Below, piece after piece: positions 8,944-19,025 of a stretch of 64,000 bases of DNA. The stretch is from Lactobacillales bacterium (lineage in GTDB: Bacteria; Bacillota; Bacilli; Lactobacillales; Streptococcaceae): contig JAISJD010000035.1 in NCBI GenBank assembly GCA_031261705.1, positions 1-64,000 of the forward strand, written 5' to 3'. Position numbers and translations under genes: made by a program. Below the pieces are notes generated by a model, which ran no database searches, was not told the DNA's origin, and was given only the letters and a program-made list of their open reading frames with translations. Positions within the stretch are counted from its first letter, which is position 1. Every line of letters starts with the position of its first letter.

Positions 8944-9591
8944 TTAAATAGCAGTAACAAAAATGGTACTCGCTGCTTTATAACTTAGTGCAATGGTTTT
9001 TTCTTCATTTTGAATCGTGACGGGTCCTTCATAGCTTGCAATATCGATAATCTTGTATTGTTCGTTTAATCGGACATCTTGTTGAACCAAGTAATCAAGT
9101 AACGCTTTTTCATCAAGCACACGGGAAATTTGGATGGAAGTCCCTACTGGAAAATCTATCAGTGTTTGATGACGTGTTTCATGGATTGCTTGTCCGTCTT
9201 TTGGAATAATACCGCCGTGTGGACAATATTCAGGAAAATGCAAATATTCATCTAAGTGCGTTGCAAGGGTCTTACTTGTCGCATGTTCTAAAATTTCTGC
9301 TTCATCATGAACTTCATTCCACTGAAATTTTAAATGTTCGACGAGGAAAACTTCCCACAGGCGATGCTTACGAATTAAGGTGCTCGCCTTTTGCAGTCCA
9401 GACTCCGTTAATTGTACCCCTTGATAAGGAACGTGTTCGACTAATTTTTCTTTGACTAGCTTAGAAATCATCTCGGACACAGAAGCAGCCGATACATTAA
9501 TGCCAGCAACAATTTGCTTATTGGAGATTTTATTTGTATCACCACCAAGCTCAAAAATCAGTTTTAGATAATCTTCGCGATTGGGTGTCAT
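8944..9591 (-). CDS. mntR: DtxR/MntR-family metal-dependent repressor
   Basis: A manganese or iron-responsive transcriptional repressor of 215 aa. The N-terminal winged helix-turn-helix (about residues 3-65, ISNKQIVAGINVSAASVSEM region) is followed by the metal-binding dimerisation domain with H-R-L-W-E-V-F-L and E-V-H-D-E-A-E segments. A C-terminal FeoA/SH3-like domain (about 140-215) gives the long ScaR/SloR/MntR form. The frame can start further upstream, but AAGAGG lies 7 nt before the ATG at 9591, and MTPNREDYLK is the usual N-terminus of streptococcal and enterococcal homologues. Its target genes are not in the window. Confidence 0.88.
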   Translation of the reverse strand: MTPNREDYLKLIFELGGDTNKISNKQIVAGINVSAASVSEMISKLVKEKLVEHVPYQGVQLTESGLQKASTLIRKHRLWEVFLVEHLKFQWNEVHDEAEILEHATSKTLATHLDEYLHFPEYCPHGGIIPKDGQAIHETRHQTLIDFPVGTSIQISRVLDEKALLDYLVQQDVRLNEQYKIIDIASYEGPVTIQNEEKTIALSYKAASTIFVTAI

Positions 9592-9865
9592 TTGCTCAAC
9601 CTCTTTCATATTGGATATTTCGTCCACTCTTCTTATAAATAAACTGGAAGTTGTTTGTATCTATTGAAATGAATTGGGAACAAAATTTACGGATATGTCT
9701 CATCATTTGAAGAAAAAGTGGAGATTTTCCCTAGATTCGTTCAATTCATTATGACTAAGTTTAGCATTGTTACGCTAATTTATCCATTTTTCTGACAGAA
9801 GAAGAAAATCTTTTCTAAAAAAGTTTGACGAAAGTTGAAGAATTATAAAAATTGTCAATAATCTG

Positions 9866-9894
9866 TTGTGAAAAACACAAAAAACATGTAAAAT
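9866..9894 (+). promoter_or_regulatory. gltB promoter
   Basis: TTGTGA (9866-9871), a 17-bp spacer and TAAAAT (9889-9894), 63 bp before gltB. The rest of the 366-bp gap 9592-9957 is A/T-rich and holds a short inverted repeat, TTAGC/GCTAA, at 9761-9778 of unknown meaning. No small gene was seen. Confidence 0.6.
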
Positions 9895-9957
9895 TAAAAA
9901 ACATATGAGAATTATTAGAATATTTCAACAAATCAAAACTATGTAAGAGGTGAGCGA

Positions 9958-12900
9958 ATGAATACAGAAGCTATGAATGCAAAAAAGACAACGCTTTGGG
10001 ATCCAAGCTTTGAAAGTGCTGCTTGTGGAATGGGCTTTGTTGCCCAAGTAGACGGCATTGTTTCACATCAATTGGTTGATTATGCTTTAACCATGCTTGA
10101 ACGGATGAACCATCGTGGAGGAACTGGTGCAGAGCCAGATACTGGGGACGGTGCTGGGATTTTAATGGCTTTGCCTGATACGTTTTTCCGTGCTACTGCG
10201 GTATCAGAGGGAATTGATTTGCCAGAAAAGGGCGATTATGCAGCAGGCATGTTCTTCTTACCTAGTGAGATTGAGCAAAAGGAGCAGCTCCAATCAACGA
10301 TTGAACAGGATATTGAAAAAGCGGGTTACCGAGTGTTATGGTCACGTGATGTGCCTTTCAATTTTGAAAATTGTGGACCTGGAGCACAAAAGGTTATGCC
10401 AAGTTTTGTGCAGATTTTTATTGAAAAACCAGTCGAGGTTGCAAGCGACCGTGAATTTGAGGATCGTTTGTACCGCTTGAGACGTCGTTTAGAGAAAACA
10501 TTTGCACCAGAGGAAATGTTTATTTGTAGTTTAAGTTCAAAAACGATTGTCTACAAAGGAATGCTCCATGCGTATCAAGTACGCCAATTTTATCCAGACT
10601 TATCTGACCCTAAGATGACTTCTTGTATCTGTCTAGTCCATTCACGTTTTTCAACAAATACGTTTCCAAGCTGGGATCGTGCACAGCCGTTTCGTTTCTT
10701 AGCACACAACGGGGAAATTAATACCTTACGTGGTGCTGAAAATTGGATGCACTCTCATCAAATCGAAGTTTACAACGAAGAAAATTCAGATTCAGCAAAA
10801 TTAGAAAACTGTATGGAATATTTGTATCGCAATGGACGTGAAATTCCACAAGCGTTGATGATGATGATTCCAGAGAGCTTTTCAAAAGAGGCCCGTTTAG
10901 ATGAAGATACTTCGGCATTTTATGAGTATGCGACAAGCTTTATGGCACCTTGGGATGGACCTGCTGGATTAGTCTTTACAGATGGGGAATTTGTTGGGGC
11001 AGCCCTTGATAGAAATGGTTTACGTCCCTCACGCTACTCTTTAACTAAGGAGAACTTTATCGTGGTTTCTTCAGAGTCTGGCGTGATTGATTTTGAACCC
11101 TCACGTGTCGTTGAAAAGGGAGTGTTAGGCCCCGGAAATGTGATTCTTGTGGACACTAAGAAAGGGACTTTCACACACAATCAACAAGTAAAAGAGAAAT
11201 ATACTTCGCAACATCCTTATAAAAAGTGGTTAGAGGAAGGTTTGTTAACACTTGATAAAGTAGAAGAACAAGCGATTCCTGCTGAAATGAATCATGCAGA
11301 ACGGAATCGAATGTGGAAGTTGAATGGCTATACAGATGAAATTATTCGTACAGTGATTTTACCAATGAGTGAAAAAGGCGAAGAACCTGTCATTTCTATG
11401 GGATATGATGCGCCGCTTGCCGTGCTTAGCGAAAAACCACAATCGTTATTCACCTATTTCAAGCAACAATTTGCGCAAGTAACCAATCCTCCAATCGATG
11501 CTATTCGTGAAAAATTAGTTATTGGAACAGAAATGTACCTTGGGCGTGATGCGGATCTTAGGACAGATGCTCCAGAAAACTGTATTAAATTGAAAATCAA
11601 CAGTCCAGTACTTTCTACTCAGGATTATGAAAAAATCAAGATCCTAGATTTACCACATCACAAAACGGTAGTAGTTTCTACGGCATATAGCTTAACGCCA
11701 GACATTCCAGCACGCCTAGAAAGAGCGTTAGACAGTATGTTTAAAGAGGTGGAGGAATTAGTAGATGCAGGGGCAACAATCGTCGTCTTGTCAGATAGAA
11801 TCTGTGAAGAGGGCAAAATGACCATGCCAATCTTACTTGCGGTTTCTGGTTTGCATAACTACATGGTTACCAAAGGAAAAGGCGGGGCATTCTCGATTGT
11901 CGTTGATTCTGCCGAAGTGTGCGAAGTGCATCATTTTGCTACGCTTATTGGTTATGGAGCCAGCGCGATTCACCCTTACGGCGCATATGAAACACTTGTA
12001 GAATTTGACGAAGGTGCGAATGCAGAAAAATTCCGTCAAGCAGCAGAAAAAGGCATTGTCAAGGTCATGAGCCGTATGGGGATTTCAACCATTACAGGTT
12101 ATCAAGGGGCACAGCTTTTTGAAGCAGTCGGTCTTTCAGAAGAAGTAGTAGAAAAATACTTTACTGGAACAGTGACACGTATTGGTGGTTTATCTACCAA
12201 GCAAATTGAAAATGAATATTTAAGGCGTCATGAATTTGCCTACGGAGAGCACTCAGCTGACTTCTTGCCGTCAGGTGGTAGCTATCAATACAAAGCAGAC
12301 GGAGAACATCATTTATACAATCCAAGTACGATTTACAATTTCCAACAAGCGATTCGTTCTGGAGATTATCGTTTATTTAAAGAATACACTTCACAAATGA
12401 ATAAAGACGTATTAGATAGCCCAACGACCTTACGTGCAATGTGGGAGCTACAAAGTGATTGCACGCCTGTTAAGCTATCAGAGGTTGAACCTGCTAGTTC
12501 TATTGTGAAACGTTTCAAAGTTGGTGCAATGAGTTTTGGTTCATTATCGAAGGAAGCACATGAATGTATCGCTCAGGCAATGAACGCTATCGGTGCAAAA
12601 TCAAACTCTGGTGAGGGGGGCGAAAACCGCAATCGTTTCAAACCAAAAGCAAATGGTATCAATCTAAATTCAAAAATCAAACAGGTGGCTTCTGGTCGCT
12701 TTGGGGTGAATGCAGAATATCTGATGAGTGCAGAAGAATTACAAATTAAAATTGCACAGGGGGCAAAACCGGGTGAAGGCGGACAGCTTCCAGGGAATAA
12801 AGTTTTCCCATGGGTGGCAGAAATCCGTGGTTCAACACCGGGTGTGCGGTTAATTTCACCCCCACCACATCATGATATTTACTCGATTGAGGATTTAGCA

Positions 12901-14430
12901 CAGTTGATTTACGACTTGAAGGCGATCAATCCTTATGCACGAATCAATGTGAAACTCGTATCTTCCACAGGTGTAGGAACAATTGCAACGGGTTGTGTCA
13001 AGGCTGGAGCAGATGTGGTTGTTATTTCAGGTTATGACGGAGGAACAGGGGCTTCTCCTCGAAATTCTCTGCGTGATGCAGGACTTCCATGGGAAATGGG
13101 CTTAGCAGAGGCTCATCAAACCCTTTCTATGAATAATCTTCGTCAGCGGATGACCTTGGAAACAGACGGAAAACTAATGACTGGTCGTGATGTGGCAGTG
13201 GCAGCTATTCTAGGAGCAGAGGAATATTCATTTGCCTCACTTGTATTAGTTGCGGTTGGTTGTGTCATGATGAGAGTATGTAGTTTAAATACTTGCCCAG
13301 TGGGTGTGGCAACACAAAATCCTGAATTACGTAAATTATTTGTAGGAAAACCTGAACATGTGATTCATGCGATGATGTTTATCGCCGAAGAGCTTCGTGA
13401 AATTATGGCAGATTTAGGTTTCCGTACGGTTGATGAATTAATCGGACATACCGAAGTCTTGAAACCTCGCTTTGTCGCAAAAGGGAAAGCAAAATCGCTT
13501 GATTTCTCACGTATTTTAGGACAAACGATTGGCATTAAGCGCAAGGTGGAAGATCCATTCATCGAACCACGTCAATGGAAAGAACTAGATGCCTTTGCTA
13601 AAGTAGCAATTGATAACAACCAAGAAGTGACTATCAAGGGGACAATTAACAATGTGAGTCGGACAGTTGGGGCTCGAATGGGTGGCTGGATTGCGGAACG
13701 TTACGGCAATTATGAAGTGACTCCGGGATTACTCAAATACGAATATACAGGAATCGCTGGGCAAAGTTTCGCCTCTTTTGCAACGCAAGGAATGGAATTA
13801 AAACTTATTGGTGAAGCCAATGACTACGTGGCAAAAGGCTTGTCTGGTGCGCGTTTAATCGTTGTACCGCCAAAAGATGCAGGTTATGAAGTTGGAAAAT
13901 CACCAATTGTCGGAAATGTTGCTTGCTTTGGTGCCAACCAAGGGGAAGCCTACTTCCTTGGACGTGCAGGAGAACGTTTCTGTGTGCGGAATAGTGGTGC
14001 GAAGGTTGTCGTTGAAGGTGTTGGGGACCATGGTTGTGAATACATGACTGGTGGGGTTGCCGTAGTGCTTGGCTCAACAGGACGTAATTTTGGTGCTGGA
14101 ATGAGTGGCGGTGTAGCGTACATTTACGACCCAGACGGAGAATTTCCTGAAAAATGTAATATGGAAATGGTTCAGTTGTTTAAGGTAGATGAAACGACAG
14201 GCGATGAACAATTGAAAGAATTGATTGAAAAGCATGTGACTTATACAGGTTCACAAAAAGCACAAACTATCTTGGAAAATTGGACAGATGAAAAACAATA
14301 TTTTGTCAAAGTTTATCCACAAGAATTTCATGAAATTGTGACAATTACCGAAAAATTTGAAGCAAAAGGCTTGAAGGGAACAGAATTAGTTACGAAAGTC
14401 TTTGAAACAGCAACGAAAGGAGCAAACTAA
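9958..14430 (+). CDS. gltB: Glutamate synthase (NADPH) large subunit
   Basis: This 1490-aa subunit takes the amide of glutamine and transfers ammonia to 2-oxoglutarate to make glutamate. The class II glutamine amidotransferase domain starts at Cys23 (A-A-C-G-M-G-F), implying removal of a 22-residue propeptide. The central and FMN-binding barrel domains follow. The 3Fe-4S cluster cysteines fall at about 1102, 1108 and 1113 (CVMMRVCSLNTCPVG). The C-terminal GXGXG beta-helix domain (GGVAVVLG region) completes the normal length. GAGGTGAGC lies before ATG. It is translationally adjacent to gltD. Confidence 0.97.
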   Translation: MNTEAMNAKKTTLWDPSFESAACGMGFVAQVDGIVSHQLVDYALTMLERMNHRGGTGAEPDTGDGAGILMALPDTFFRATAVSEGIDLPEKGDYAAGMFFLPSEIEQKEQLQSTIEQDIEKAGYRVLWSRDVPFNFENCGPGAQKVMPSFVQIFIEKPVEVASDREFEDRLYRLRRRLEKTFAPEEMFICSLSSKTIVYKGMLHAYQVRQFYPDLSDPKMTSCICLVHSRFSTNTFPSWDRAQPFRFLAHNGEINTLRGAENWMHSHQIEVYNEENSDSAKLENCMEYLYRNGREIPQALMMMIPESFSKEARLDEDTSAFYEYATSFMAPWDGPAGLVFTDGEFVGAALDRNGLRPSRYSLTKENFIVVSSESGVIDFEPSRVVEKGVLGPGNVILVDTKKGTFTHNQQVKEKYTSQHPYKKWLEEGLLTLDKVEEQAIPAEMNHAERNRMWKLNGYTDEIIRTVILPMSEKGEEPVISMGYDAPLAVLSEKPQSLFTYFKQQFAQVTNPPIDAIREKLVIGTEMYLGRDADLRTDAPENCIKLKINSPVLSTQDYEKIKILDLPHHKTVVVSTAYSLTPDIPARLERALDSMFKEVEELVDAGATIVVLSDRICEEGKMTMPILLAVSGLHNYMVTKGKGGAFSIVVDSAEVCEVHHFATLIGYGASAIHPYGAYETLVEFDEGANAEKFRQAAEKGIVKVMSRMGISTITGYQGAQLFEAVGLSEEVVEKYFTGTVTRIGGLSTKQIENEYLRRHEFAYGEHSADFLPSGGSYQYKADGEHHLYNPSTIYNFQQAIRSGDYRLFKEYTSQMNKDVLDSPTTLRAMWELQSDCTPVKLSEVEPASSIVKRFKVGAMSFGSLSKEAHECIAQAMNAIGAKSNSGEGGENRNRFKPKANGINLNSKIKQVASGRFGVNAEYLMSAEELQIKIAQGAKPGEGGQLPGNKVFPWVAEIRGSTPGVRLISPPPHHDIYSIEDLAQLIYDLKAINPYARINVKLVSSTGVGTIATGCVKAGADVVVISGYDGGTGASPRNSLRDAGLPWEMGLAEAHQTLSMNNLRQRMTLETDGKLMTGRDVAVAAILGAEEYSFASLVLVAVGCVMMRVCSLNTCPVGVATQNPELRKLFVGKPEHVIHAMMFIAEELREIMADLGFRTVDELIGHTEVLKPRFVAKGKAKSLDFSRILGQTIGIKRKVEDPFIEPRQWKELDAFAKVAIDNNQEVTIKGTINNVSRTVGARMGGWIAERYGNYEVTPGLLKYEYTGIAGQSFASFATQGMELKLIGEANDYVAKGLSGARLIVVPPKDAGYEVGKSPIVGNVACFGANQGEAYFLGRAGERFCVRNSGAKVVVEGVGDHGCEYMTGGVAVVLGSTGRNFGAGMSGGVAYIYDPDGEFPEKCNMEMVQLFKVDETTGDEQLKELIEKHVTYTGSQKAQTILENWTDEKQYFVKVYPQEFHEIVTITEKFEAKGLKGTELVTKVFETATKGAN

Positions 14431-14431
14431 T

Positions 14432-15871
14432 ATGGCAGACGCATTTGGTTTCTTAAAATATCAGCGAAAAGACAATCCTTATCGTGAAGTTTCAGAACGT
14501 ATTTTGGATTGGGAGGAATTACAACTACCACTTTCAGCAAAGGAACGTCAAGAACAGGCAGCTCGTTGTATGAACTGTGGCATCCCATTTTGTCACTCGG
14601 GGAGTTTTTACGGTGGAAAACGTGCTGTGTCAGGTTGTCCTAATGATAACCTGATTCCTGAATGGAATGACTTAGTTTATCGTGGAGAATTTCGCAAAGC
14701 CTTTGATCGCTTGAGTCGAACAAATCCACTGCCTGAAATGACGGGGCGCGTCTGTCCCGCACCTTGTGAAAAGGCGTGTACGGAGTCTTTAAACGGTTCA
14801 GGAGTGACCATTCATGATAATGAACGTTTCATCATTGATACTGCGTTTGAAAATAATTGGGTAGAAGAAACAGGTCGTCCAGTACAACGTACAGATTTCA
14901 AGGTGGCAGTAGTTGGCTCTGGGCCTGCTGGATTATCAGCGGCATGGCGATTGAATCAATTGGGACATCAGGTGACGGTATTTGAACGTAGTGACCGTTT
15001 TGGTGGTTTATTGATGTACGGAATTCCGAACATGAAACTTGAAAAATCAGTGGTCGAACGTCGAATTGAGACAATGAAAAATGTTGGGATTCAATTTGTG
15101 GCTAGTACAGAAATTGGCAAAGATATTTCAGTGGAAGAACTGTATGAACAATTTGACCGTGTGATTATCGCTACTGGGGCGAGTGTTCCTCGTGATTTAC
15201 CGATTCCTGGTCGTCATTTTGAAGGGGTGCGCTTTGCGGTAGATTATTTGACGGAAACAACGAAAAATATTCTTCGTCACGGCACGGATAAGGTGAATCC
15301 AGTCTTGAAAGGAAAACACGTCATTGTCATTGGTGGAGGAGATACAGGAAACGATTGTATCGGTACAGCGGTTCGTCAAGGTGCAGCGAGTGTGAAGCAG
15401 CTAGAAATCACTCCACAACTTGGAGCGACTCGTGCAGCAAATAATCCTTGGCCTGAATATCCAATGGTCAATAAATTAGGGTACGGTCAAGAAGAAGCCT
15501 TGTTCGTTCAAGAAGATACATTGACAGAATATTCGACTTCAACCACTTCCTTTATTGGAGCAGAACGAGGACAACTAATCGGTATTGAAACGGTAAAGGT
15601 TGATAATCGTTTCCAACCCATCAAAGGAACAGAAAAGACTTTGAAAGCAGATTTAGTCTTGCTTGCAATGGGCTTCACTGGGGCAGAACAAAGCTTATTT
15701 GAACAATGCCATGTATCAGAAATCTTTGACGACTACACGACTGATAATGAACGCGTGTATGTTGCAGGAGATGCAAGACGTGGACCGAGCTTGGTTATCT
15801 GGGCAATTCGTGAAGGACGAAAAGCAGCGGAGGCAGTCGACGTGACCTTGCGTGCTTTGACGGTGCAATAA
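14432..15871 (+). CDS. gltD: Glutamate synthase small subunit
   Basis: This 479-aa electron-transfer subunit passes electrons from NADPH through FAD and two 4Fe-4S clusters to GltB. The N-terminal cysteine-rich region has R-C-M-N-C-G-I-P-F-C and R-V-C-P-A-P-C-E-K-A-C motifs. The FAD motif VVGSGPAGLSAAW and the NADPH motif VIGGGDTGNDC follow. The start at 14432 is chosen because AAAGGAG ends 8 nt upstream and the gene then begins one base after the gltB stop; the upstream ATG at 14402 would lie within gltB. A terminator follows directly. Confidence 0.96.
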   Translation: MADAFGFLKYQRKDNPYREVSERILDWEELQLPLSAKERQEQAARCMNCGIPFCHSGSFYGGKRAVSGCPNDNLIPEWNDLVYRGEFRKAFDRLSRTNPLPEMTGRVCPAPCEKACTESLNGSGVTIHDNERFIIDTAFENNWVEETGRPVQRTDFKVAVVGSGPAGLSAAWRLNQLGHQVTVFERSDRFGGLLMYGIPNMKLEKSVVERRIETMKNVGIQFVASTEIGKDISVEELYEQFDRVIIATGASVPRDLPIPGRHFEGVRFAVDYLTETTKNILRHGTDKVNPVLKGKHVIVIGGGDTGNDCIGTAVRQGAASVKQLEITPQLGATRAANNPWPEYPMVNKLGYGQEEALFVQEDTLTEYSTSTTSFIGAERGQLIGIETVKVDNRFQPIKGTEKTLKADLVLLAMGFTGAEQSLFEQCHVSEIFDDYTTDNERVYVAGDARRGPSLVIWAIREGRKAAEAVDVTLRALTVQ

Positions 15872-15878
15872 AAAAGTA

Positions 15879-15912
15879 AGCTAGAGCGACTGCTCTGGCT
15901 TTTTCTTTTTTA
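15879..15912 (+). terminator. gltBD terminator
   Basis: AGCTAGAGC (15879-15887) pairs with GCTCTGGCT (15892-15900) through one mismatch, followed by TTTTCTTTTTT. Confidence 0.82.
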
Positions 15913-15918
15913 AGGTAT

Positions 15919-15961
15919 CAAAAAAGCCCTGTGAATCCCCCAGTAGAACTTCATAGAGCTT
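15919..15961 (-). terminator. Terminator of the DUF4828-like gene (minus strand)
   Basis: On the minus strand AAGCTCT-A-TGAA pairs with TTCA-C-AGGGCTT across a 14-nt loop, followed by a T6 run. It faces the gltD terminator. Confidence 0.75.
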
Positions 15962-15976
15962 TGAATTTATCCCCTT

Positions 15977-16342
15977 TTAACCAATCTTATCCAATATATA
16001 TGTAGCATCGTCTGCTTCATCATAAACGGAAACAGGGTTGTTTCCATTTGTTAGAATTTTGATTTGATAACCATATTTATCTTGGACAATCAAATTATCC
16101 TTGTTTAATTCAATGATTAATCCTTTGACCGGTTGTTCATCAATAGCTAACTCAAATTTTTTTGAAATGGTTAACGTATGATTTTTCTTGTGATTGTTAT
16201 TAAATTGCCACTTACCGACGTATTTGTTTTTTAATTCTTCTAAACGTGAGCTATCTGTACCACGATTTTTTCTTATAAATAGTGAGCCTACGACTCCTGC
16301 TAAAACAGATGCACTTAACAATACTTGCCAACCTTTCTTCAT
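15977..16342 (-). CDS. Small membrane-anchored protein, DUF4828-like
   Basis: This 121-aa protein has one N-terminal hydrophobic segment (about residues 5-20, VLLSASVLAGVVGSLF), a basic stretch, and a soluble C-terminal domain starting Y-V-G-K-W-Q-F and rich in beta strands. The layout and the Y-V-G-x-W motif recall the DUF4828 family of enterococci and relatives; the function is unknown. The frame extends upstream to 16414, but GAGGGAAC precedes ATG 16342 and the hydrophobic segment is then N-terminal. It is a single-gene unit with its own terminator. Confidence 0.7.
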   Translation of the reverse strand: MKKGWQVLLSASVLAGVVGSLFIRKNRGTDSSRLEELKNKYVGKWQFNNNHKKNHTLTISKKFELAIDEQPVKGLIIELNKDNLIVQDKYGYQIKILTNGNNPVSVYDEADDATYILDKIG

Positions 16343-16537
16343 GAGTTCCCTCGCTTTATGATTATTTTTAATAAATGAGCTTATGAAAGATATAAACTCC
16401 ATTGATAATATCATAGCATAAAAGTTTTCGGAAATTCGCAGTGTAAATGAATTGTAATTTTTTGTTACCCTGTTGAAAAATAATTGTTTTGCTTATGACT
16501 TATTTAACAGCTTTTCATCGTGAAAATGGTGGGTTCA

Positions 16538-16546
16538 TGATAGAAT
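16538..16546 (+). promoter_or_regulatory. Extended -10 promoter of the oxidoreductase gene
   Basis: TGATAGAAT (extended -10, box TAGAAT at 16541-16546), 68 bp before the start codon. No -35 box is evident, as is common with extended -10 promoters. Confidence 0.5.
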
Positions 16547-16613
16547 AGATGAGAGAGTAAGATTATTTTAGTCATTTTAAGAAAGTTTGAAGAAGAAAAG
16601 GGGCGGAAGAGAA

Positions 16614-17615
16614 ATGAACCGTTTAGGTATAATCGGAACCAATTGGATTACTGACCAATTTATCGAAGCAGCGCTAGAAACAAAAGAATATGATCTAGTT
16701 TCTGTTTATTCAAGAACAGTGGGTAAGGCACGTGCTTTTGGAGAAAAGTATGGAAGAGAGCTTTCCTATATGGATGATTTGCAGGAGTTTTTCAAGCAAG
16801 AAAATTTAGATGTCGTTTATATCGCTTCTCCAAACTCTTTGCATTTTGAACAAGCCAAACAGACAATTCTTCATGGAAAAAATGTTATTGTAGAAAAGCC
16901 AGCCTTTTCGACACCTGAGGAAATGGACGAAATTATTCAGCTTGCGAATAAACAGGAGGTCTTTTTCTTTGAAGCTGCTCGAAATATTCATGAGAAAAGC
17001 TTTCAAGCAATTCAGGAGGCTTTACCAACGCCAGATAAAATTCAAGGAGCGAGCTTATTTTTCGCAAAATATTCCTCCCGTTATGATGAAGTTTTAGCGG
17101 GTGGAGAACCTAATATTTTTAGCTTAAAATTCTCTGGTGGAGCATTAATGGATTTAGGTGTGTATACAATTTACGTAGCGCTTGGTTGGTTTGGTTTACC
17201 AAAATCGGCGACCTATACGGCGACAAAATTGCCAACAGGTGTGGACGGAATGGGTACGGGTATCTTACATTATGATGAATTTGATGTAACCATTCAGGTT
17301 GGGAAGATGATTGATAATTATGCCCCTTCACAAATTTTCATTGACGGGGGAACTCTACTGATAGACCAAATTTCAGCGATTAATGAAGTCACTTTTGTGG
17401 CAAGAAATAAAGAGGCAAAACGTTTTGAAATAGAAGCAAAGAAAAATCCAATGGTAGATGAAGTCTTAGCTTTTGCGGAGGTTATGAATCATCCAACAGA
17501 TGAAGAATTAGGGGAAGCCTATGAGGAATGGGTGGAACTTGCTAGAAATGTGAATAAAGTGCTATATTCAATGCGTCAAAGCGCAGGTATTCATTTTCCA
17601 GCAGATAAAAAGTAG
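16614..17615 (+). CDS. Gfo/Idh/MocA-family oxidoreductase
   Basis: This 333-aa NAD(P)-dependent dehydrogenase has an N-terminal Rossmann domain (L-G-I-I-G-T-N-W at residues 3-10) and the family motif V-E-K-P-A-F near residue 94. The C-terminal alpha/beta dimerisation and substrate domain contains S-G-G-A-L-M-D-L-G-V-Y. Substrates in the family are sugars, inositols and related compounds; the one used here cannot be told. The start at 16614 follows GGGGCGGAAGAG, while the upstream in-frame codon at 16587 has no ribosome site. It is 14 bp from the helicase gene, so the two are co-transcribed. Confidence 0.88.
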   Translation: MNRLGIIGTNWITDQFIEAALETKEYDLVSVYSRTVGKARAFGEKYGRELSYMDDLQEFFKQENLDVVYIASPNSLHFEQAKQTILHGKNVIVEKPAFSTPEEMDEIIQLANKQEVFFFEAARNIHEKSFQAIQEALPTPDKIQGASLFFAKYSSRYDEVLAGGEPNIFSLKFSGGALMDLGVYTIYVALGWFGLPKSATYTATKLPTGVDGMGTGILHYDEFDVTIQVGKMIDNYAPSQIFIDGGTLLIDQISAINEVTFVARNKEAKRFEIEAKKNPMVDEVLAFAEVMNHPTDEELGEAYEEWVELARNVNKVLYSMRQSAGIHFPADKK

Positions 17616-17629
17616 AACGGAGAATAACC

Positions 17630-18913
17630 ATGAGTTTTGTAGAAAAATTGCCAGAGGTTTGGCAAGAAAAATGGGGAAGCGCAGATTTTGAAAGCCCGAG
17701 TATCATTCAAGAGCGGAGTTTTGATTTATTGCTTGAAAAAGAAGATTTGTTAGGAATCTCGCCAACAGGTAGCGGGAAAACTCTTGCTTACTTATTACCT
17801 TTACTGCTAAATGTAAAAAAAGGAGAAGGGAATCAATTACTTATCTTACTTTCTTCTCAGGAACTAGCGGTTCAGGTGGGGAATGTGGCAAGCGATTGGG
17901 CAAAGGAAATCGGTCTGAATGCACAAACCATTATCGGTGGGGCAAATACCGCAAGACAAGTGGAAAAATTAAAAGCTCGTCCAGAAATTATTGTCGGCAC
18001 ACCAGGGCGAGTATTTGAATTAATAAAAGCGAAGAAAATTAAAGTTATGTCGATAGAAACCATCGTCATGGACGAAGTAGACCAATTGTTTGCGGATGAG
18101 GGCGCAAATATTACAGAAAGCATTGTAAACTATGCACCAAAGGAATTTCAGCTCGTCTTCTTTTCTGCTACGGGAAATCGAGTAAAAGGTAGAGCGGGGA
18201 TGATGAGTGGGGATAATCTGTTTGTCATTGATGTGACAGATGAGGACACTTCTAGTGGCGTGGTTCAGCACAATTTCTTAAAGATTTCAGCGAGAAAACG
18301 TGTGGACGTGTTGCGAAGTTTTGCACATATGGACGGAATGCAAGCGATTGTCTTTTTCAATCAATTAAGCGAGTTAGGTTCAGCAGAGGAAAAATTACTC
18401 TATGCTGGTTTACCAGTGACAAGCTTGGCGAGTGATCAAAATAAAGCATTGCGCAAGGTAGCGCTGGAGAAATTTGCAGCAGGGGAAGTAAAACTTCTGT
18501 TAACGACGGATATTTTGGCTCGAGGGCTAGATTTTAAAAATATTCCTTATGTAGTGAATTTTGATGTGCCACTGACGGTTGAAAGCTACACTCACCGTGC
18601 GGGACGTGTCGGACGAATGGGCGCAAGTGGCGATGTCTTAACCTTCGTTCAGGATAGCACGGTGAAGGACTACAAGAAAATCATCAACGGAGCGCAAAAG
18701 GTTAGCAGTGAAGTTTACCTTTACGGTGGTAAATTAGTTGATGAATTGCCAGAAAAAGCGGTCGAAGTTGCTAGTCCAGTGAAAAAAGGAATTACAGCAA
18801 AAGTGAAACCCGTGAAAACAGCAGAGGATACACCAAAAGCTAAAAAAGCAAAACTCAAAAAGAAAAATAAAAAGAATAAAGGTGCTCCAAAAGGGAAGAA
18901 AAACAAGGACTAA
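17630..18913 (+). CDS. DEAD/DEAH-box RNA helicase
   Basis: This 427-aa ATP-dependent RNA helicase probably acts in ribosome assembly or mRNA remodelling. Q-motif-like residues precede Walker A S-P-T-G-S-G-K-T (about residues 44-51). Motif Ib is P-G-R, and motif II reads D-E-V-D in place of D-E-A-D. Motif III is S-A-T. The second RecA lobe has R-G-L-D-F and H-R-A-G-R-V-G-R. The tail after residue 380 is highly basic (Lys-rich), as in RNA-binding extensions. The variant motif II is seen in the YfmL/CshC-type enzymes of Firmicutes. Confidence 0.92.
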   Translation: MSFVEKLPEVWQEKWGSADFESPSIIQERSFDLLLEKEDLLGISPTGSGKTLAYLLPLLLNVKKGEGNQLLILLSSQELAVQVGNVASDWAKEIGLNAQTIIGGANTARQVEKLKARPEIIVGTPGRVFELIKAKKIKVMSIETIVMDEVDQLFADEGANITESIVNYAPKEFQLVFFSATGNRVKGRAGMMSGDNLFVIDVTDEDTSSGVVQHNFLKISARKRVDVLRSFAHMDGMQAIVFFNQLSELGSAEEKLLYAGLPVTSLASDQNKALRKVALEKFAAGEVKLLLTTDILARGLDFKNIPYVVNFDVPLTVESYTHRAGRVGRMGASGDVLTFVQDSTVKDYKKIINGAQKVSSEVYLYGGKLVDELPEKAVEVASPVKKGITAKVKPVKTAEDTPKAKKAKLKKKNKKNKGAPKGKKNKD

Positions 18914-18932
18914 CGGAGCTTTTAAAGAGGAG

Positions 18933-18972
18933 GAGGAAGCATCTAGGGGTGTCTTTTCTTCCTCACTTTTTG
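18933..18972 (+). terminator. Helicase gene terminator
   Basis: GAGGAAG (18933-18939) pairs with CTTCCTC (18958-18964) across an 18-nt loop, followed by ACTTTTTG. Moderate strength. Confidence 0.6.
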
Positions 18973-18980
18973 AATTGTTC

Positions 18981-19009
18981 TTGACGTTCGTTTTCAACAA
19001 GTTTAAACT
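18981..19009 (+). promoter_or_regulatory. Promoter of tRNA-Arg(CCU)
   Basis: TTGACG (18981-18986), a 17-bp spacer, TAAACT (19004-19009), 16 bp before the tRNA 5' end. Confidence 0.6.
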
Positions 19010-19025
19010 ATTAATGTTGGTTTTC